From CADEFQ01 sp050249415 (GTDB taxonomy: Bacteria; Pseudomonadota; Gammaproteobacteria; Steroidobacterales; Steroidobacteraceae): 64,000 nucleotides of DNA. The position numbers and the translations under genes were made by a program. Location: positions 1-64,000 of the forward strand of contig JBFWQO010000004.1 of NCBI GenBank assembly GCA_050249415.1, in the 5' to 3' direction. Under the pieces are notes generated by a model that was not told the origin of the DNA, ran no database searches, and saw only the letters and a program-made list of their open reading frames with translations. Below are positions 16,235 through 23,936 of the stretch, piece after piece; position 1 is the first letter of the stretch; each line of letters opens with the position of its first letter.

Positions 16235-16737
16235 TCTCCGAGCGGGCCGAGGCCGGTGCCGATCTGGCGGGTGGCGCCGCCGCCGCCACTGGCGCCGGCG
16301 ATGACGAATACCCCCTGCACCTGCCGGTCGCGCGCATTGCGTGCGGAAGTGCCCGTGCTGTCGATTTCGTAGTGCAGGCCGACGAAGCGGTCGACACTCG
16401 ACTGCGGCAAACCGGTCTCTGCGCCGATGTAGCGGGTCGCACTCGAGTAATGGTCGGTGCCGGCCGCGCCTACGGGCACACCGGTAACCTCGGTGGGCGC
16501 GGCGCCGGGCACGGCCGGCACCGTGCCGATATCGGCGATCGCCTCTTCGATGCCGGCGGTGGCGGCCATCGCCGCCGCGCGCCGGTATTGCTCGTTGCCG
16601 GCCATCACGAGTTCGGTGGTGGCCGTGTTCATGCCGGTGATCGCGAGCAGGGTGAGGATCAGGAGCAGCACGAGCCCGATCACGAGCGCGGCGCCGCGCT
16701 GCGGGCGAAACGTTGCGGGTACGGGTGTGGTCTTCAT
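16231..16737 (-). CDS. pilX: Minor pilin PilX
   Basis: 168 residues. The N-terminus RGAALVIGLVLLLILTLLAI is the PilX-type hydrophobic helix, preceded by a short basic leader. The ensuing ATTELVMAGNEQYRRAAAMA resembles other PilX proteins. It primes pilus assembly together with PilV, PilW, FimU/FimT and PilY1. It overlaps pilW and the downstream unknown gene by 4 bp each. Confidence 0.88.
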   Translation of the reverse strand: MKTTPVPATFRPQRGAALVIGLVLLLILTLLAITGMNTATTELVMAGNEQYRRAAAMAATAGIEEAIADIGTVPAVPGAAPTEVTGVPVGAAGTDHYSSATRYIGAETGLPQSSVDRFVGLHYEIDSTGTSARNARDRQVQGVFVIAGASGGGGATRQIGTGLGPLGE

Positions 16738-17831
16738 AGGGTGCGGGCGTTGCGCAGCAGGATGGTGCGGGACATCAGCACACGGCGAAAACGCGCCTCG
16801 TCGGCATTGGGCGTGAAGTCGACGTCGGCATACTCGTAGCGACGATCGTCGACGAAACCCGGCTCGGGCCGGTCGGCACGCACCCGCACCCAGACGCGCA
16901 CCGCCACGACCTGCGCGCGATCGAGGCCGGCGAAATCGGGATTCACGTAGCGGGTCGCGCGACCGTCCGTTTCCGGAATGCCGTCGCCGTTCACGTCGGC
17001 CGCGGGATCGATGACGCCGTCGTTGTCGTAGTCGCCCGTGTCGATGCCGAACTGCACCTGGAAATCCTCGACGCCCGGCATGACTTCGCTTTCGCTGAAC
17101 TGCGCGTCGCCCGAGAGCGACTTGACGCGCAGCGACGGCAGGCCCGGCCGGTCGACGGCGTCCTGGGCGAGGTAGTAGGCGTGCACGACGAGGTTGTGGA
17201 TTTCGTGGTCGGCGTCGATCGGGCCAGGCGCGGCGCCGTCGACGAAAAGCTGCTGTGCCGATCGGCTGCGCAGCCGCGATGCATACACCTGCAGTCGCCC
17301 GTCATCGGGCGCGGCGGTGCGGGTATCGACGCGGCGGATCGTCAGGGTGTCGGCGCCCGCGACCGCGCCCGCGCCATACGGGGCGCAGCCGGCGCCCGCA
17401 CCGGGGCCGAGCGCAAAGGCATCGTTCGACCCCTGCACCGGTGTCAGGACATCGACGACGAAATTGGTCCCGCAATCGTGGGCGCCTGCCGGCAGGTTCG
17501 CGACCGCGACGGGCGCCGCGGCCGGTATGGGCACCTGGCGCATCTGCGGCGCGACCGCGTAGACGGTGCCGGGCGACGCGCCGCTCACGAAGCGGATCGT
17601 GTCGGGTGAATTGGTGAAGCCGTAATAGCCCGCGAGTTCCACGTCGGGTTCGAGCACGGAGAGCACGTAGCGGCCGTTCTCCTGCAGCCGCGCGATGCTC
17701 TCGTTCACGGCATAGGTGCTGCGGCCGCGCGAGAACACATAGACCGCGCCGACGATGAGCACCGACCCGATCGCGAGCGCGACCAGCAGTTCGATGAGGC
17801 TGAGGCCCCGTTGGCGGGTTGCGTGCTTCAT
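16734..17831 (-). CDS. pilW: Minor pilin PilW
   Basis: 365 residues with prepilin site RG|LSLIELLVALAIGSVLIVG (E5 present). The globular domain begins FSRGRSTYAVNESIARLQENGRY. The ATG at 17829-17831 gives the normal short leader MKHATRQRG; the open frame continues upstream to 18383 only as a shadow of pilV. It overlaps pilV by 4 bp. It is part of the pilus priming complex. Confidence 0.92.
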   Translation of the reverse strand: MKHATRQRGLSLIELLVALAIGSVLIVGAVYVFSRGRSTYAVNESIARLQENGRYVLSVLEPDVELAGYYGFTNSPDTIRFVSGASPGTVYAVAPQMRQVPIPAAAPVAVANLPAGAHDCGTNFVVDVLTPVQGSNDAFALGPGAGAGCAPYGAGAVAGADTLTIRRVDTRTAAPDDGRLQVYASRLRSRSAQQLFVDGAAPGPIDADHEIHNLVVHAYYLAQDAVDRPGLPSLRVKSLSGDAQFSESEVMPGVEDFQVQFGIDTGDYDNDGVIDPAADVNGDGIPETDGRATRYVNPDFAGLDRAQVVAVRVWVRVRADRPEPGFVDDRRYEYADVDFTPNADEARFRRVLMSRTILLRNARTL

Positions 17832-18349
17832 GAGATCGGTGGCCGCGGCATCGTGACGAGTTCGGAGGCAAACCTGAGCTCGGGGGAGCCGGGTTCCTGC
17901 CATGCGATCGTGATCAGGTAGCGATCGGGTCGGCCCGGGGCCGCCACGTACCGCACCACAGCCGCCGTCGCGGGATCGGCCGGCGCCGGCAGCGCGTCGC
18001 TCACGGCCGCCTGCCAGCGCGCGAGATCGTCTTCGGCGAGCTCGGCGACACTGCAATTGCCGCCGGCCAGCACCGCTGTCGGTGCGCAGGCGTGCAGCGC
18101 GGGTGCGCCCGCGTAGGTCGTCGTGTCGTAGGCGTCGCGACCGTTGCCGTTGGCACGGATCCGGTCGGCGATGTCGCCCGCGAGGTTGGCCGCGTGGGTA
18201 CGAAACAGCGCCGTGCGGCTGCTGCGCAGGCTCTCGACGAACAGGCCCGCGATGCCGAGGAGACCGATCGACAGCACGACGAGTGCGACCAGTGCCTCGA
18301 CCATCGTGACTCCACGTTGCAGCCATTTCATCCGCATGCGAGCCCCCAT
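17828..18349 (-). CDS. pilV: Minor pilin PilV
   Basis: 173 residues. Leader MGARMRMKWLQRG is followed by the processing site G|VTMVEALVALVVLSIGLLG with Glu at +5. The downstream ANLAGDIADRIRANGNGRDAY is typical of PilV. It overlaps the upstream FimT/FimU-like gene by 22 bp and pilW by 4 bp. Confidence 0.9.
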   Translation of the reverse strand: MGARMRMKWLQRGVTMVEALVALVVLSIGLLGIAGLFVESLRSSRTALFRTHAANLAGDIADRIRANGNGRDAYDTTTYAGAPALHACAPTAVLAGGNCSVAELAEDDLARWQAAVSDALPAPADPATAAVVRYVAAPGRPDRYLITIAWQEPGSPELRFASELVTMPRPPIS

Positions 18350-18927
18350 GTCGCGAGGCGCGCCGGGTCGCGGACGACTTCACCGCGCCCGGTGCGCGAT
18401 ACTTCTATGCCGCGCGCCGCCGATTGATTGGTGCCACCCTGCAGCGCATAGCCGCGCTCGTCGCAGTAGACGATGTGGTGTGGGGGCGCGACAGGAACAT
18501 CGAGCAGGAACCCGTTCGCGCCGAATGTGAGACAGGCGACATCGGCGACCGACTCGACGTTGCCGCGATCCGGAGCAGGGCGGCCGCCTTTCTGCGCGAT
18601 GTCGGCAGCGGTTGCGATCGTGCAATTGCTGTCCGGGTCGGCGAATACGACCCAGCCGGTGAAATCCGCGGTTCCCGAGCAGGCGGGAGTCGCAGCCTGC
18701 GGGTCGGCGGTGGCGCACAGCGCCACGGGGCGCTGCTGCTTGACGGCCTCGGTGCGCGCGACCTGCACGGCGGTGAGCAAATCGTTGGCGTCGGCGGTGA
18801 GGCGGCCGTTGCGCCGAAACTCGGTGAAGCTCGGCGCGCCGATGGCGAGGATCACCGCCGCGAGCGCGATGACGATCATCAGCTCGAGCAGCGTGAACCC
18901 CTGTGCGCGAACGGACTTCCCCCCCAT
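18328..18927 (-). CDS. Minor pilin of the FimT/FimU (GspH) type
   Basis: 199 residues with leader MGGKSVRAQG and class III processing site G|FTLLELMIVIALAAVILAIG. The C-terminal globular GspH/FimT domain contains GWVVFADPDSNC and ends in paired cysteine-containing segments. This protein sits where FimU or FimT heads the pilVWXY1 operon in Pseudomonas and Xanthomonas. A TATAGT element lies just upstream of the start, but no clear -35 is seen. Confidence 0.88.
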   Translation of the reverse strand: MGGKSVRAQGFTLLELMIVIALAAVILAIGAPSFTEFRRNGRLTADANDLLTAVQVARTEAVKQQRPVALCATADPQAATPACSGTADFTGWVVFADPDSNCTIATAADIAQKGGRPAPDRGNVESVADVACLTFGANGFLLDVPVAPPHHIVYCDERGYALQGGTNQSAARGIEVSRTGRGEVVRDPARLATWGLACG

Positions 18928-19036
18928 AGCGATCGACTATAGCGCCCTGCAGCGATGCGGCTCACGGAAATCCGATGATCGGCGGCAAGGCGGGGACGGG
19001 CGGCGATGCCGGGCATGAAGCACCCCTCCATTTGAC

Positions 19037-19582
19037 TTAATGGCAACGTGCGTCGCCGCGCGGATTGCCGATCCGCAGGCGAGGCCGCCCGGTCTGGCTC
19101 ACGACGACCGCGCGCGGCGCGACGCGCGCAGCGGTGCTGCAGAACTCGAAGGTGCTCGTCATGCCGGCGCGCGGGGCGGGCCAGAAGGTGACCGCGCCCC
19201 GCGAGGCATGCACCTCGATCGCGCGCTCGAGCCGGTAGCTGCGCAGGACCGCTTCGGCCGGATCCCGTACGGGGGTGAATTCGGCGCGCGTGTTCTCGAA
19301 GACGATCCAGCCGCTCGCCTGTGCCGCGCCCCGACCGACACACCGCACGCCGTCGGGCGACAGGCACACGACCGTCGGCACCCCGACCAGAATGGCGCGA
19401 CTGCGCGCGAAATGCAGCGCGCCGAGCAGCTGGTTCGCCCCCGAGGTCACGCCCGCCGACGCCCGCAAACGGGCGAAATCGGGCACGGCGAGGGCAGCCA
19501 GCACCGCGACCACGGCCAGCACGGTGGCGAGCTCCCACAGGGTGGACCCGCGCGCCCGGGCGTGCACTCGAGAGGGCTTCAT
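19037..19582 (-). CDS. Second GspH/FimT-type minor pilin
   Basis: 181 residues from the ATG at 19580-19582, which gives leader MKPSRVHARARG and processing site G|STLWELATVLAVVAVLAALA (Glu at +5 kept; the usual Phe at +1 is replaced by Ser). The globular part has GWIVFENTRAEFTPV and ends in RPRLRIGNPRGDARC. It is separated by 109 bp from the other FimT-like gene, so the locus has two paralogues. The unusual +1 residue and W-E core make it diverged from standard pseudopilins. Confidence 0.82.
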   Translation of the reverse strand: MKPSRVHARARGSTLWELATVLAVVAVLAALAVPDFARLRASAGVTSGANQLLGALHFARSRAILVGVPTVVCLSPDGVRCVGRGAAQASGWIVFENTRAEFTPVRDPAEAVLRSYRLERAIEVHASRGAVTFWPAPRAGMTSTFEFCSTAARVAPRAVVVSQTGRPRLRIGNPRGDARCH

Positions 19583-19624
19583 GCGGCGAGCATGCCCGCG
19601 GGGGGCCGCGGGCGCGCGCTGCAT

Positions 19625-19654
19625 TTGCGGCCTCTTTCGCGAGATTCATATAAT
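19625..19654 (+). promoter_or_regulatory. Promoter of the Fur-family gene, apparently leaderless
   Basis: TTGCGG (19625-19630), 18-bp spacer, perfect TATAAT (19649-19654). The expected transcription start, about 7 bp downstream, coincides with the A of the ATG at 19661. No Shine-Dalgarno sequence is available. Confidence 0.6.
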
Positions 19655-19660
19655 CGGCCG

Positions 19661-20080
19661 ATGACCCAGCCACCGCTCGCGGAGCGCCTCGCGGCGCACG
19701 GCATCCAGCCGACGGCGCAGCGCCTGCGCATCGCGGCGGTGCTCCTCGCCGCGCCCCAGCACATGTCGGCGGAACAGCTCCTCGCGCGGCTCGAGGCGGA
19801 CGGGGCGCGCGTCTCGAAGGCGACGGTCTACAACACGCTGAACCTCTTCGCGAGCCGCGGGCTCATCCGGCCGCTGTCGGTCGACGGGACGCGCGCGTGG
19901 TTCGATTCGAATGTCGAGGCGCATTACCACTTCCACGACGTCGACAGCGGCGCGCTCACCGATGTCGCGGTGCCGGACGTCGAATTCAGCCGCCTGCCGC
20001 CGACGCCGGAGGGGATGGAAGTCGCAGGCATAGATCTCGTCATCCGGCTGCGCCGCACGCCGCACGACCGAGGCGAATGA
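19661..20080 (+). CDS. Fur-family transcriptional regulator lacking the CxxC zinc site
   Basis: 139 residues. The winged-helix part has GIQPTAQRLRIAAVL and RVSKATVYNTLNLFASRGL (recognition helix). The dimerisation/metal part has EAHYHFHDVDSGALTDV, corresponding to the HHD/CxxC region of Fur, but with no cysteines anywhere in the protein. This places it nearer to Irr-like or other Cys-free members than to canonical Fur or PerR. Regulated metal or signal is unknown. The stop codon overlaps an out-of-frame ATG (20077), and the next gene lies in the same frame beyond it. Confidence 0.85.
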   Translation: MTQPPLAERLAAHGIQPTAQRLRIAAVLLAAPQHMSAEQLLARLEADGARVSKATVYNTLNLFASRGLIRPLSVDGTRAWFDSNVEAHYHFHDVDSGALTDVAVPDVEFSRLPPTPEGMEVAGIDLVIRLRRTPHDRGE

Positions 20081-20098
20081 CAGGAGCGGACGAGGCGT

Positions 20099-20692
20099 CT
20101 GCACGCGCGACCCGCTGCCAGGGACCACCGCCTCCTGTTCGGTCCGCTCGCGGCGATTGTCCTGGTTGTCACGATCGCGGGCCTCGCCGCGATGCTGCCG
20201 GCCTACAGCCATGTACGCCAGACCGTGAGCGAGATCGGCGAGATCGGATCGCAAGCCCGTGTTCCCTTCGCCGTGGCCCTCGGCATCGTGGCCCTGTGCA
20301 TTCTCCTGTTCGCGATCGCACTGCGAAACTTCGCGGTGCAAACCCACAGTCCCCGTCTGGTCGCCTTCTTCGTCGGCTGCATGGCGCCATCCGTCGCCGG
20401 TGTCGCGGTGTTCGCCCATCCGCACCCACTGCACAATGTGTTCGGGCTTTCCGAGCTGATCGGCTATCAGGCTCCGCTCATTCTCGCGGTGACGTGGAGG
20501 CACATGCCGCGCGCGAAGCCCATCGTCATGTTGTCCGGGATCGTCTGGGGACTCACGTGGATCGCCGTCGCGCTCAACTTCGCGCCCATCGAGCCGTATC
20601 GGGGTCTGGCGCAGCGCGCCCTCTTTTCCCTGTGGTTCGGCTGGTGCGCGGCGATCGGCACCCTGCTGTTTCGCCGCCGATCGATGCCCTGA
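20099..20692 (+). CDS. DUF998-like membrane protein with a non-canonical start
   Basis: From a CTG at 20099 the protein has 197 residues and about six hydrophobic segments (LLFGPLAAIVLVVTIAGLAA, FAVALGIVALCILLFAIAL and others), with VRQTVSEIGEIGSQARVPF typical of the DUF998 group (function unknown). The frame is open from the Fur-like gene's stop (20078-20080), yet the first ATG is at 20192, inside the first membrane helix. AGGAG (20082-20086) precedes the CTG. An ATG at 20077 overlaps the upstream stop but is in another frame. So either CTG is used or a one-base frameshift occurred. Start confidence is low; the gene itself is likely real. Confidence 0.65.
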   Translation: MHARPAARDHRLLFGPLAAIVLVVTIAGLAAMLPAYSHVRQTVSEIGEIGSQARVPFAVALGIVALCILLFAIALRNFAVQTHSPRLVAFFVGCMAPSVAGVAVFAHPHPLHNVFGLSELIGYQAPLILAVTWRHMPRAKPIVMLSGIVWGLTWIAVALNFAPIEPYRGLAQRALFSLWFGWCAAIGTLLFRRRSMP

Positions 20693-20766
20693 CCCGGCCC
20701 GTATCGCGCCCCGGGGCGACGGCGATTGCCTGACCTGCGGCCATTCATTAGAATCCGCGCCCCCAT

Positions 20767-20842
20767 GCCGCTTTAGCTCAGCTGGTAGAGCACATCATTC
20801 GTAATGATGGGGTCGTCTGTTCGAATCAGACAAGCGGCACCA
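20767..20842 (+). tRNA. tRNA-Thr (anticodon CGT)
   Basis: 76-nt cloverleaf with acceptor GCCGCTT / AAGCGGC, discriminator A and encoded CCA (20840-20842). The anticodon loop TTCGTAA gives CGT (codon ACG). T arm GTCTG-TTCGAAT-CAGAC is perfect. Its 3' 45 bp are repeated exactly at 31008-31052, showing it is the integration target of the element to its right. Confidence 0.96.
20798..20842 (+). repeat. attL core (45-bp direct repeat in tRNA-Thr)
   Basis: Begins TTCGTAATGATGGGG in the anticodon arm and runs to the CCA end of tRNA-Thr; identical to 31008-31052. The tRNA gene stays intact after integration. Confidence 0.92.
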
Positions 20843-20887
20843 TAAAATCAAGCACTTGGCACAAGCAGCCAGTCGACACCTCCGACG

Positions 20888-20908
20888 CTAAGTGCGTCCT
20901 AAGTGTCC
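20888..20908 (+). repeat. CTAAGTG direct repeat near the left end
   Basis: CTAAGTGCGTC (20888-20898) is followed directly by CTAAGTGTCC (20899-20908), an 11-bp period. With CACTTGG at about 20854 and the AAGTG-containing palindrome near int, these may be integrase or excisionase arm sites. The rest of 20843-20969 shows no gene. Confidence 0.35.
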
Positions 20909-20969
20909 AAGGCAGCCCGCCGTCTCCCTCGTTGCTGCAATGCAGTTACACCACCGAAGGAGACCGACC

Positions 20970-21215
20970 ATGTCCACAGTCACGAAGATTCCCCGCCAGA
21001 CCGGCGGCGGCAACCCTTCGAGCGCCGCCGTTCTCGCCGAGACCAGCGAGCGCCTCGCAGCGCTCCAAGACACGATGAAGATCGCGTTCGATCTGGCCTG
21101 CGATACCAACGACGACGGCCACTTGGTCAGCCTGCTCTCGATCTGCAGGCGAGAGTTGGGTGCCATCAGGGATTGGGTCGAGGAACACGACGGCGAGCAA
21201 GGGGGTGCGGCATGA
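20970..21215 (+). CDS. Hypothetical small element protein
   Basis: 81 residues from the ATG at 20970, preceded by a good AAGGAG site (20957-20962). The sequence (ETSERLAALQDTMKIAFDLA, then LSICRRELGAIRDWVEEHDGE) is helical and acidic, without recognised domain. A longer open frame upstream lacks a ribosome-binding site. It overlaps the next gene by 4 bp (ATGA). First of three small rightward genes at the left end, the only ones in the element on this strand. Confidence 0.7.
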   Translation: MSTVTKIPRQTGGGNPSSAAVLAETSERLAALQDTMKIAFDLACDTNDDGHLVSLLSICRRELGAIRDWVEEHDGEQGGAA

Positions 21216-21562
21216 TCCCCCACGGCGATACGGAGCGCTGGCACTTCCTGCACGGTGTGCGCCTCGGCGAGGATCTGCTCGCGCGGGAGGAGAATGACAG
21301 CGCCACGATGTGCGCGCTCACGGTCGGCGAGCGCGAGCACCACAACGTCGTGCAAGAGTGCATCGAGATCGCGCGCAGCCGCGGGCCGCAGGTCGAGGCC
21401 GGGCTCTGCGCCGTGCTTAGCGATCTGGTGACGAGCGGCGAGAAGTGCCGGCCGGGCACGTACGTCCGCTATGCGCTGGAAGCGTTCGGCGTGCTGGACG
21501 GCGAGCGGCGGCCAGAACCTCGTGCAGCTTCGACCAAAGTCTCGGATGGGGGTGCGGCATGA
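21212..21562 (+). CDS. Hypothetical small element protein
   Basis: 116 residues beginning MIPHGDTERWHFLHGVRLGE. It is mostly helical and polar (EREHHNVVQECIEIARSRGP), with no recognised domain. Coupled to both neighbours by 4-bp ATGA overlaps, so the three genes form one translation unit. Function unknown. Confidence 0.65.
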   Translation: MIPHGDTERWHFLHGVRLGEDLLAREENDSATMCALTVGEREHHNVVQECIEIARSRGPQVEAGLCAVLSDLVTSGEKCRPGTYVRYALEAFGVLDGERRPEPRAASTKVSDGGAA

Positions 21563-21798
21563 GCACGACAAACATGGAAGTCATCGCGGGCCGCGTCCAC
21601 GATGCCCGCATGCGGCTGTTTCGCGCTGGCGGGATCGCCGAGCTGATCGCGGACGTGGCGTGCGGTTACGCAAACGGCAAGCCGGCCGAGCCGCGCACGC
21701 TCAGTTCGGTCTGGCAGTCCGCGCTCGAGCTCGCGCAGATCGTCGACGCTGTCGCCGGGGATCTCGAGCCGAATGTCGTGTTCGCCGATGATGAGTAA
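21559..21798 (+). CDS. Hypothetical small element protein
   Basis: 79 residues beginning MSTTNMEVIAGRVHDARMRL, acidic and helical (VWQSALELAQIVDAVAGDLE). Similar in overall character to the gene two upstream: both are short helical proteins with a LA-x-IVD/LGAIRD-like end, possibly distant duplicates (weak inference). It ends the rightward operon 25 bp before a strong terminator. Confidence 0.65.
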   Translation: MSTTNMEVIAGRVHDARMRLFRAGGIAELIADVACGYANGKPAEPRTLSSVWQSALELAQIVDAVAGDLEPNVVFADDE

Positions 21799-21822
21799 CC
21801 GTGCAACGCGGTGCACGATCCA

Positions 21823-21850
21823 GGCCGCCCGCCCTCGGGGCGGCCTTTTT
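21823..21850 (+). terminator. Rho-independent terminator of the left-end operon
   Basis: GGCCGCC (21823-21829) pairs with GGCGGCC ending at 21845, followed by TTTTTG. It ends the three-gene rightward transcript where it meets the leftward late genes. Confidence 0.85.
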
Positions 21851-21867
21851 GTTTCCCCTCGCGCGCG

Positions 21868-22164
21868 TCATTCCGGCAGGTGCAGATCGCCGAGCCACTC
21901 GATCGGCAGCGCGTCGTCACGCGGCTTGCGTGGCGACCGGCGGCGAGGTGCCGGTGCGGCGGGCTGGCCGTCGAGTGCAAGGTATCGCTCATGCGTGGCG
22001 TCGGTGCGCGGTGCTGCGCGCCAGCGGGACTCGCGGTAGCCGGCCAGGTACAACGCGAAAGACGTGCAGGCGCGCTGCTGCGCGGCGCAGGTGCTCGCGG
22101 CCGGGCAGCCGTCGCAGGGCGCGGGCTCGGTGAGAATCGGGTGATCGAAGGGAATGCCCGGCAT
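21868..22164 (-). CDS. Cys-rich hypothetical protein of the element
   Basis: 98 residues. Four cysteines are clustered in PCDGCPAASTCAAQQRACTSF-like spacing (C-x2-C-x5-C-x6-C), suggesting a zinc or iron-sulfur site. The C-terminal half is basic and proline-rich (APAPRRRSPRKPRDD), so nucleic-acid binding is possible. It is the last gene of the long leftward unit. I do not recognise a named family. Confidence 0.6.
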   Translation of the reverse strand: MPGIPFDHPILTEPAPCDGCPAASTCAAQQRACTSFALYLAGYRESRWRAAPRTDATHERYLALDGQPAAPAPRRRSPRKPRDDALPIEWLGDLHLPE

Positions 22165-22205
22165 GTGAGAACGCGTTCTGACCTACCGCCACGCCGCGAA
22201 CGGCG

Positions 22206-22361
22206 TCAGCGCAGCACTGACCACAGCCCGAGCGCGAACAAGGCCAGCGCGCCGCCGTAGAGCGTCCCCATGACGAGCACGGCGAGCGCCGCGCCGATGT
22301 GCTCGCCGACGCGATAGGCGCGCTGATTGCGGATGGCGCGACGCTCAGCACGCGAGGTCAT
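22206..22361 (-). CDS. Small single-pass membrane protein of the element
   Basis: 51 residues, starting MTSRAERRAIRNQRAYRVGE with a basic N-terminus, then one hydrophobic helix (HIGAALAVLVMGTLYGGALA and LFALGLWSVL), and a TGA at 22206-22208. The ATG overlaps the tape-measure gene's TGA (ATGA), the coupling seen throughout the element. This shape resembles small phage membrane proteins (holin-like or superinfection-exclusion proteins), but with no lysin nearby no function can be claimed. Confidence 0.55.
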   Translation of the reverse strand: MTSRAERRAIRNQRAYRVGEHIGAALAVLVMGTLYGGALALFALGLWSVLR

Positions 22362-23740
22362 AGCCGGCCCTGCCGGCGCATCTTGAGGATCCGGCTCACG
22401 GCGTCATCACTGGCTTGCTTCGCTACGGACGGCAGGAGTTGAATTGCTTCGACCGTGGCACCGCGGTTATCGAAATGCTGCTGGATCGTGATGGCCCCGC
22501 CGCCACCTCCAGCGCCCGATACCGCCCCCGGCGTGGCCACGCTCACGCGCTCGCCAGGCGTGGCGCGAAAGGCCACAACCTGGCTATCGGTGCCCCCGGT
22601 GCCGCCGACCTTGAAGCTGCCGCCGTTGGCGAAGCCGAACAGTCCGCTGATCATCCCGCCGAGCCCGAGCCCACCGTTCGACACCGAGTCGAAGATGGCG
22701 GCCGCCGCCTTCTCGGCCATCATCCGCCGTATCGCGTCGATGAAGCTCTTGAGCATGCCCTTCACGCCGCCTTCGAACGGATCGAACAGGAAGTTCGCGA
22801 AGGCGTCCTGCATGTTGCGGGCTGCCTGGTCGGCGTAAACCGACATTTTGTCCATGCCTTCTTTCGCCCTGTCTGCCATGCGACCAATGGACTCGACGTA
22901 AGGGTCGATGAAGTAGGTCTTGATACGATTCATTTCCTCCTGCGCGCCGGCGCCGATCTCCGAGTAGGCGTCATTCATCTGCGAAGCCATGGTCTTGGCG
23001 AAAACATCGGCGTCCTTCGCTGCGGCATCCATCGCCCGCTGTGCCGCGTCAGCCGCTTCCTTCGCTTCGCGCGCAAAGGCGTCGTTGACCAGCTTCATGT
23101 ACGGGTTCGGCCCGCCTGCCTCGTCCTTCTGCTTTTGCGCGGCGGTCGCGTCCGGCATCTTGCTCGCGACCAGGCCGGCGTAGTCCTGGCGCAAGGTGTC
23201 CGCCTTGTCATAGATGCCGATGCGCTCGCCCATCCAACGATCCAGCCGCTGCATCGCGGCCAGTGCTTCGAGCGCGCGCACCTTCATCGTGATGAGGCCC
23301 GATGCGACGCCATCCGCCGCGCGCTGCGCGGCACCAACGATGGCCGGATCCTTCAGCGCCGCATTCAACCGCTCCTGCGCTTCGGCGGCTTTCGTCCCGG
23401 CTTGCCACAGATTCGTCTGTGCCGCCTTGGTGCGCTCGAGCGACGCGGCAAAATCCGCATTCGTCTTGGCGAGATTCGCGATTGCCGAATCCGCAGCGTG
23501 GCTCAGCGTACCAAAGGCCTTCATGCCGAGCGCCACGGCACCGCCAGCGCCGAGCACGGCACCGACGCCCTTCAAGCCTTGCGCGAGCTTCTTGGCGGAA
23601 GCATCGATCGAGTTAAAAGACTTCTTCGAGTCCCGCTCGAATCGCGCCAGCTTCTTGTTCGCCTTCTCTAGCTCGGCCTGATACTGCGCGCTTTGCAGCT
23701 CCAGCTTCGCGACGAGTTTTGCGAGGTACTTAAACGCCAT
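22358..23740 (-). CDS. Tail tape-measure-like protein
   Basis: 460 residues, short for a tape measure. A helical N-terminal part (KYLAKLVAKLELQSAQYQAE, ANKKLARFERDSKKSF) resembles the start of lambda-type tail-length proteins. A hydrophobic Gly/Ala segment (GVGAVLGAGGAVALGMKAFG) follows. The C-terminus AIRRMMAEKAAAAIFDS, then FANGGSFKVGGTGGTDSQV, is the well-known C-terminal end of phage tail tape measures. No tail tube, sheath or baseplate genes accompany it, so it may act on a helper phage's tail or be a remnant. Confidence 0.75.
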   Translation of the reverse strand: MAFKYLAKLVAKLELQSAQYQAELEKANKKLARFERDSKKSFNSIDASAKKLAQGLKGVGAVLGAGGAVALGMKAFGTLSHAADSAIANLAKTNADFAASLERTKAAQTNLWQAGTKAAEAQERLNAALKDPAIVGAAQRAADGVASGLITMKVRALEALAAMQRLDRWMGERIGIYDKADTLRQDYAGLVASKMPDATAAQKQKDEAGGPNPYMKLVNDAFAREAKEAADAAQRAMDAAAKDADVFAKTMASQMNDAYSEIGAGAQEEMNRIKTYFIDPYVESIGRMADRAKEGMDKMSVYADQAARNMQDAFANFLFDPFEGGVKGMLKSFIDAIRRMMAEKAAAAIFDSVSNGGLGLGGMISGLFGFANGGSFKVGGTGGTDSQVVAFRATPGERVSVATPGAVSGAGGGGGAITIQQHFDNRGATVEAIQLLPSVAKQASDDAVSRILKMRRQGRL

Positions 23741-23936
23741 GCTTATACTCCCGAAAGAATGCCCGCCGCGGCGTGGAGGGAGCCGGCTGTCGGCTCACGG
23801 TGCCCGCGGGCTGTCGCGGTTACTTTCATGAGCTGGTGACTCACCGACTAAAACCAGCCCGCACATATCGCTTTCGCGACCCGGTGCGGCCGGGGATTGC
23901 GCCGGGGGGATTGCTCCCCCCCGGCATCGGCAATCA
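23741..23936. other. 196-bp noncoding gap between capsid and tape-measure genes
   Basis: Contains an inverted repeat (GCCGGGGGG / CCCCCCGGC, 23901-23925) just beyond the capsid gene's stop, able to form a strong hairpin but without a T run on the leftward transcript. A 28-codon leftward open frame (23743-23829) precedes the tape-measure gene but has no supporting evidence. Missing head-tail genes would normally lie here. Confidence 0.45.

Noticed and set aside
12420..16442. 1340-codon leftward frame as a longer PilY1
   Set aside because: The signal peptide and ATGA overlap mark the start at 15863; the upstream part is a shadow of the unknown gene and pilX.
23743..23829. 28-codon leftward frame before the tape-measure gene
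   Set aside because: Too short, no clear ribosome-binding site and no recognisable sequence.
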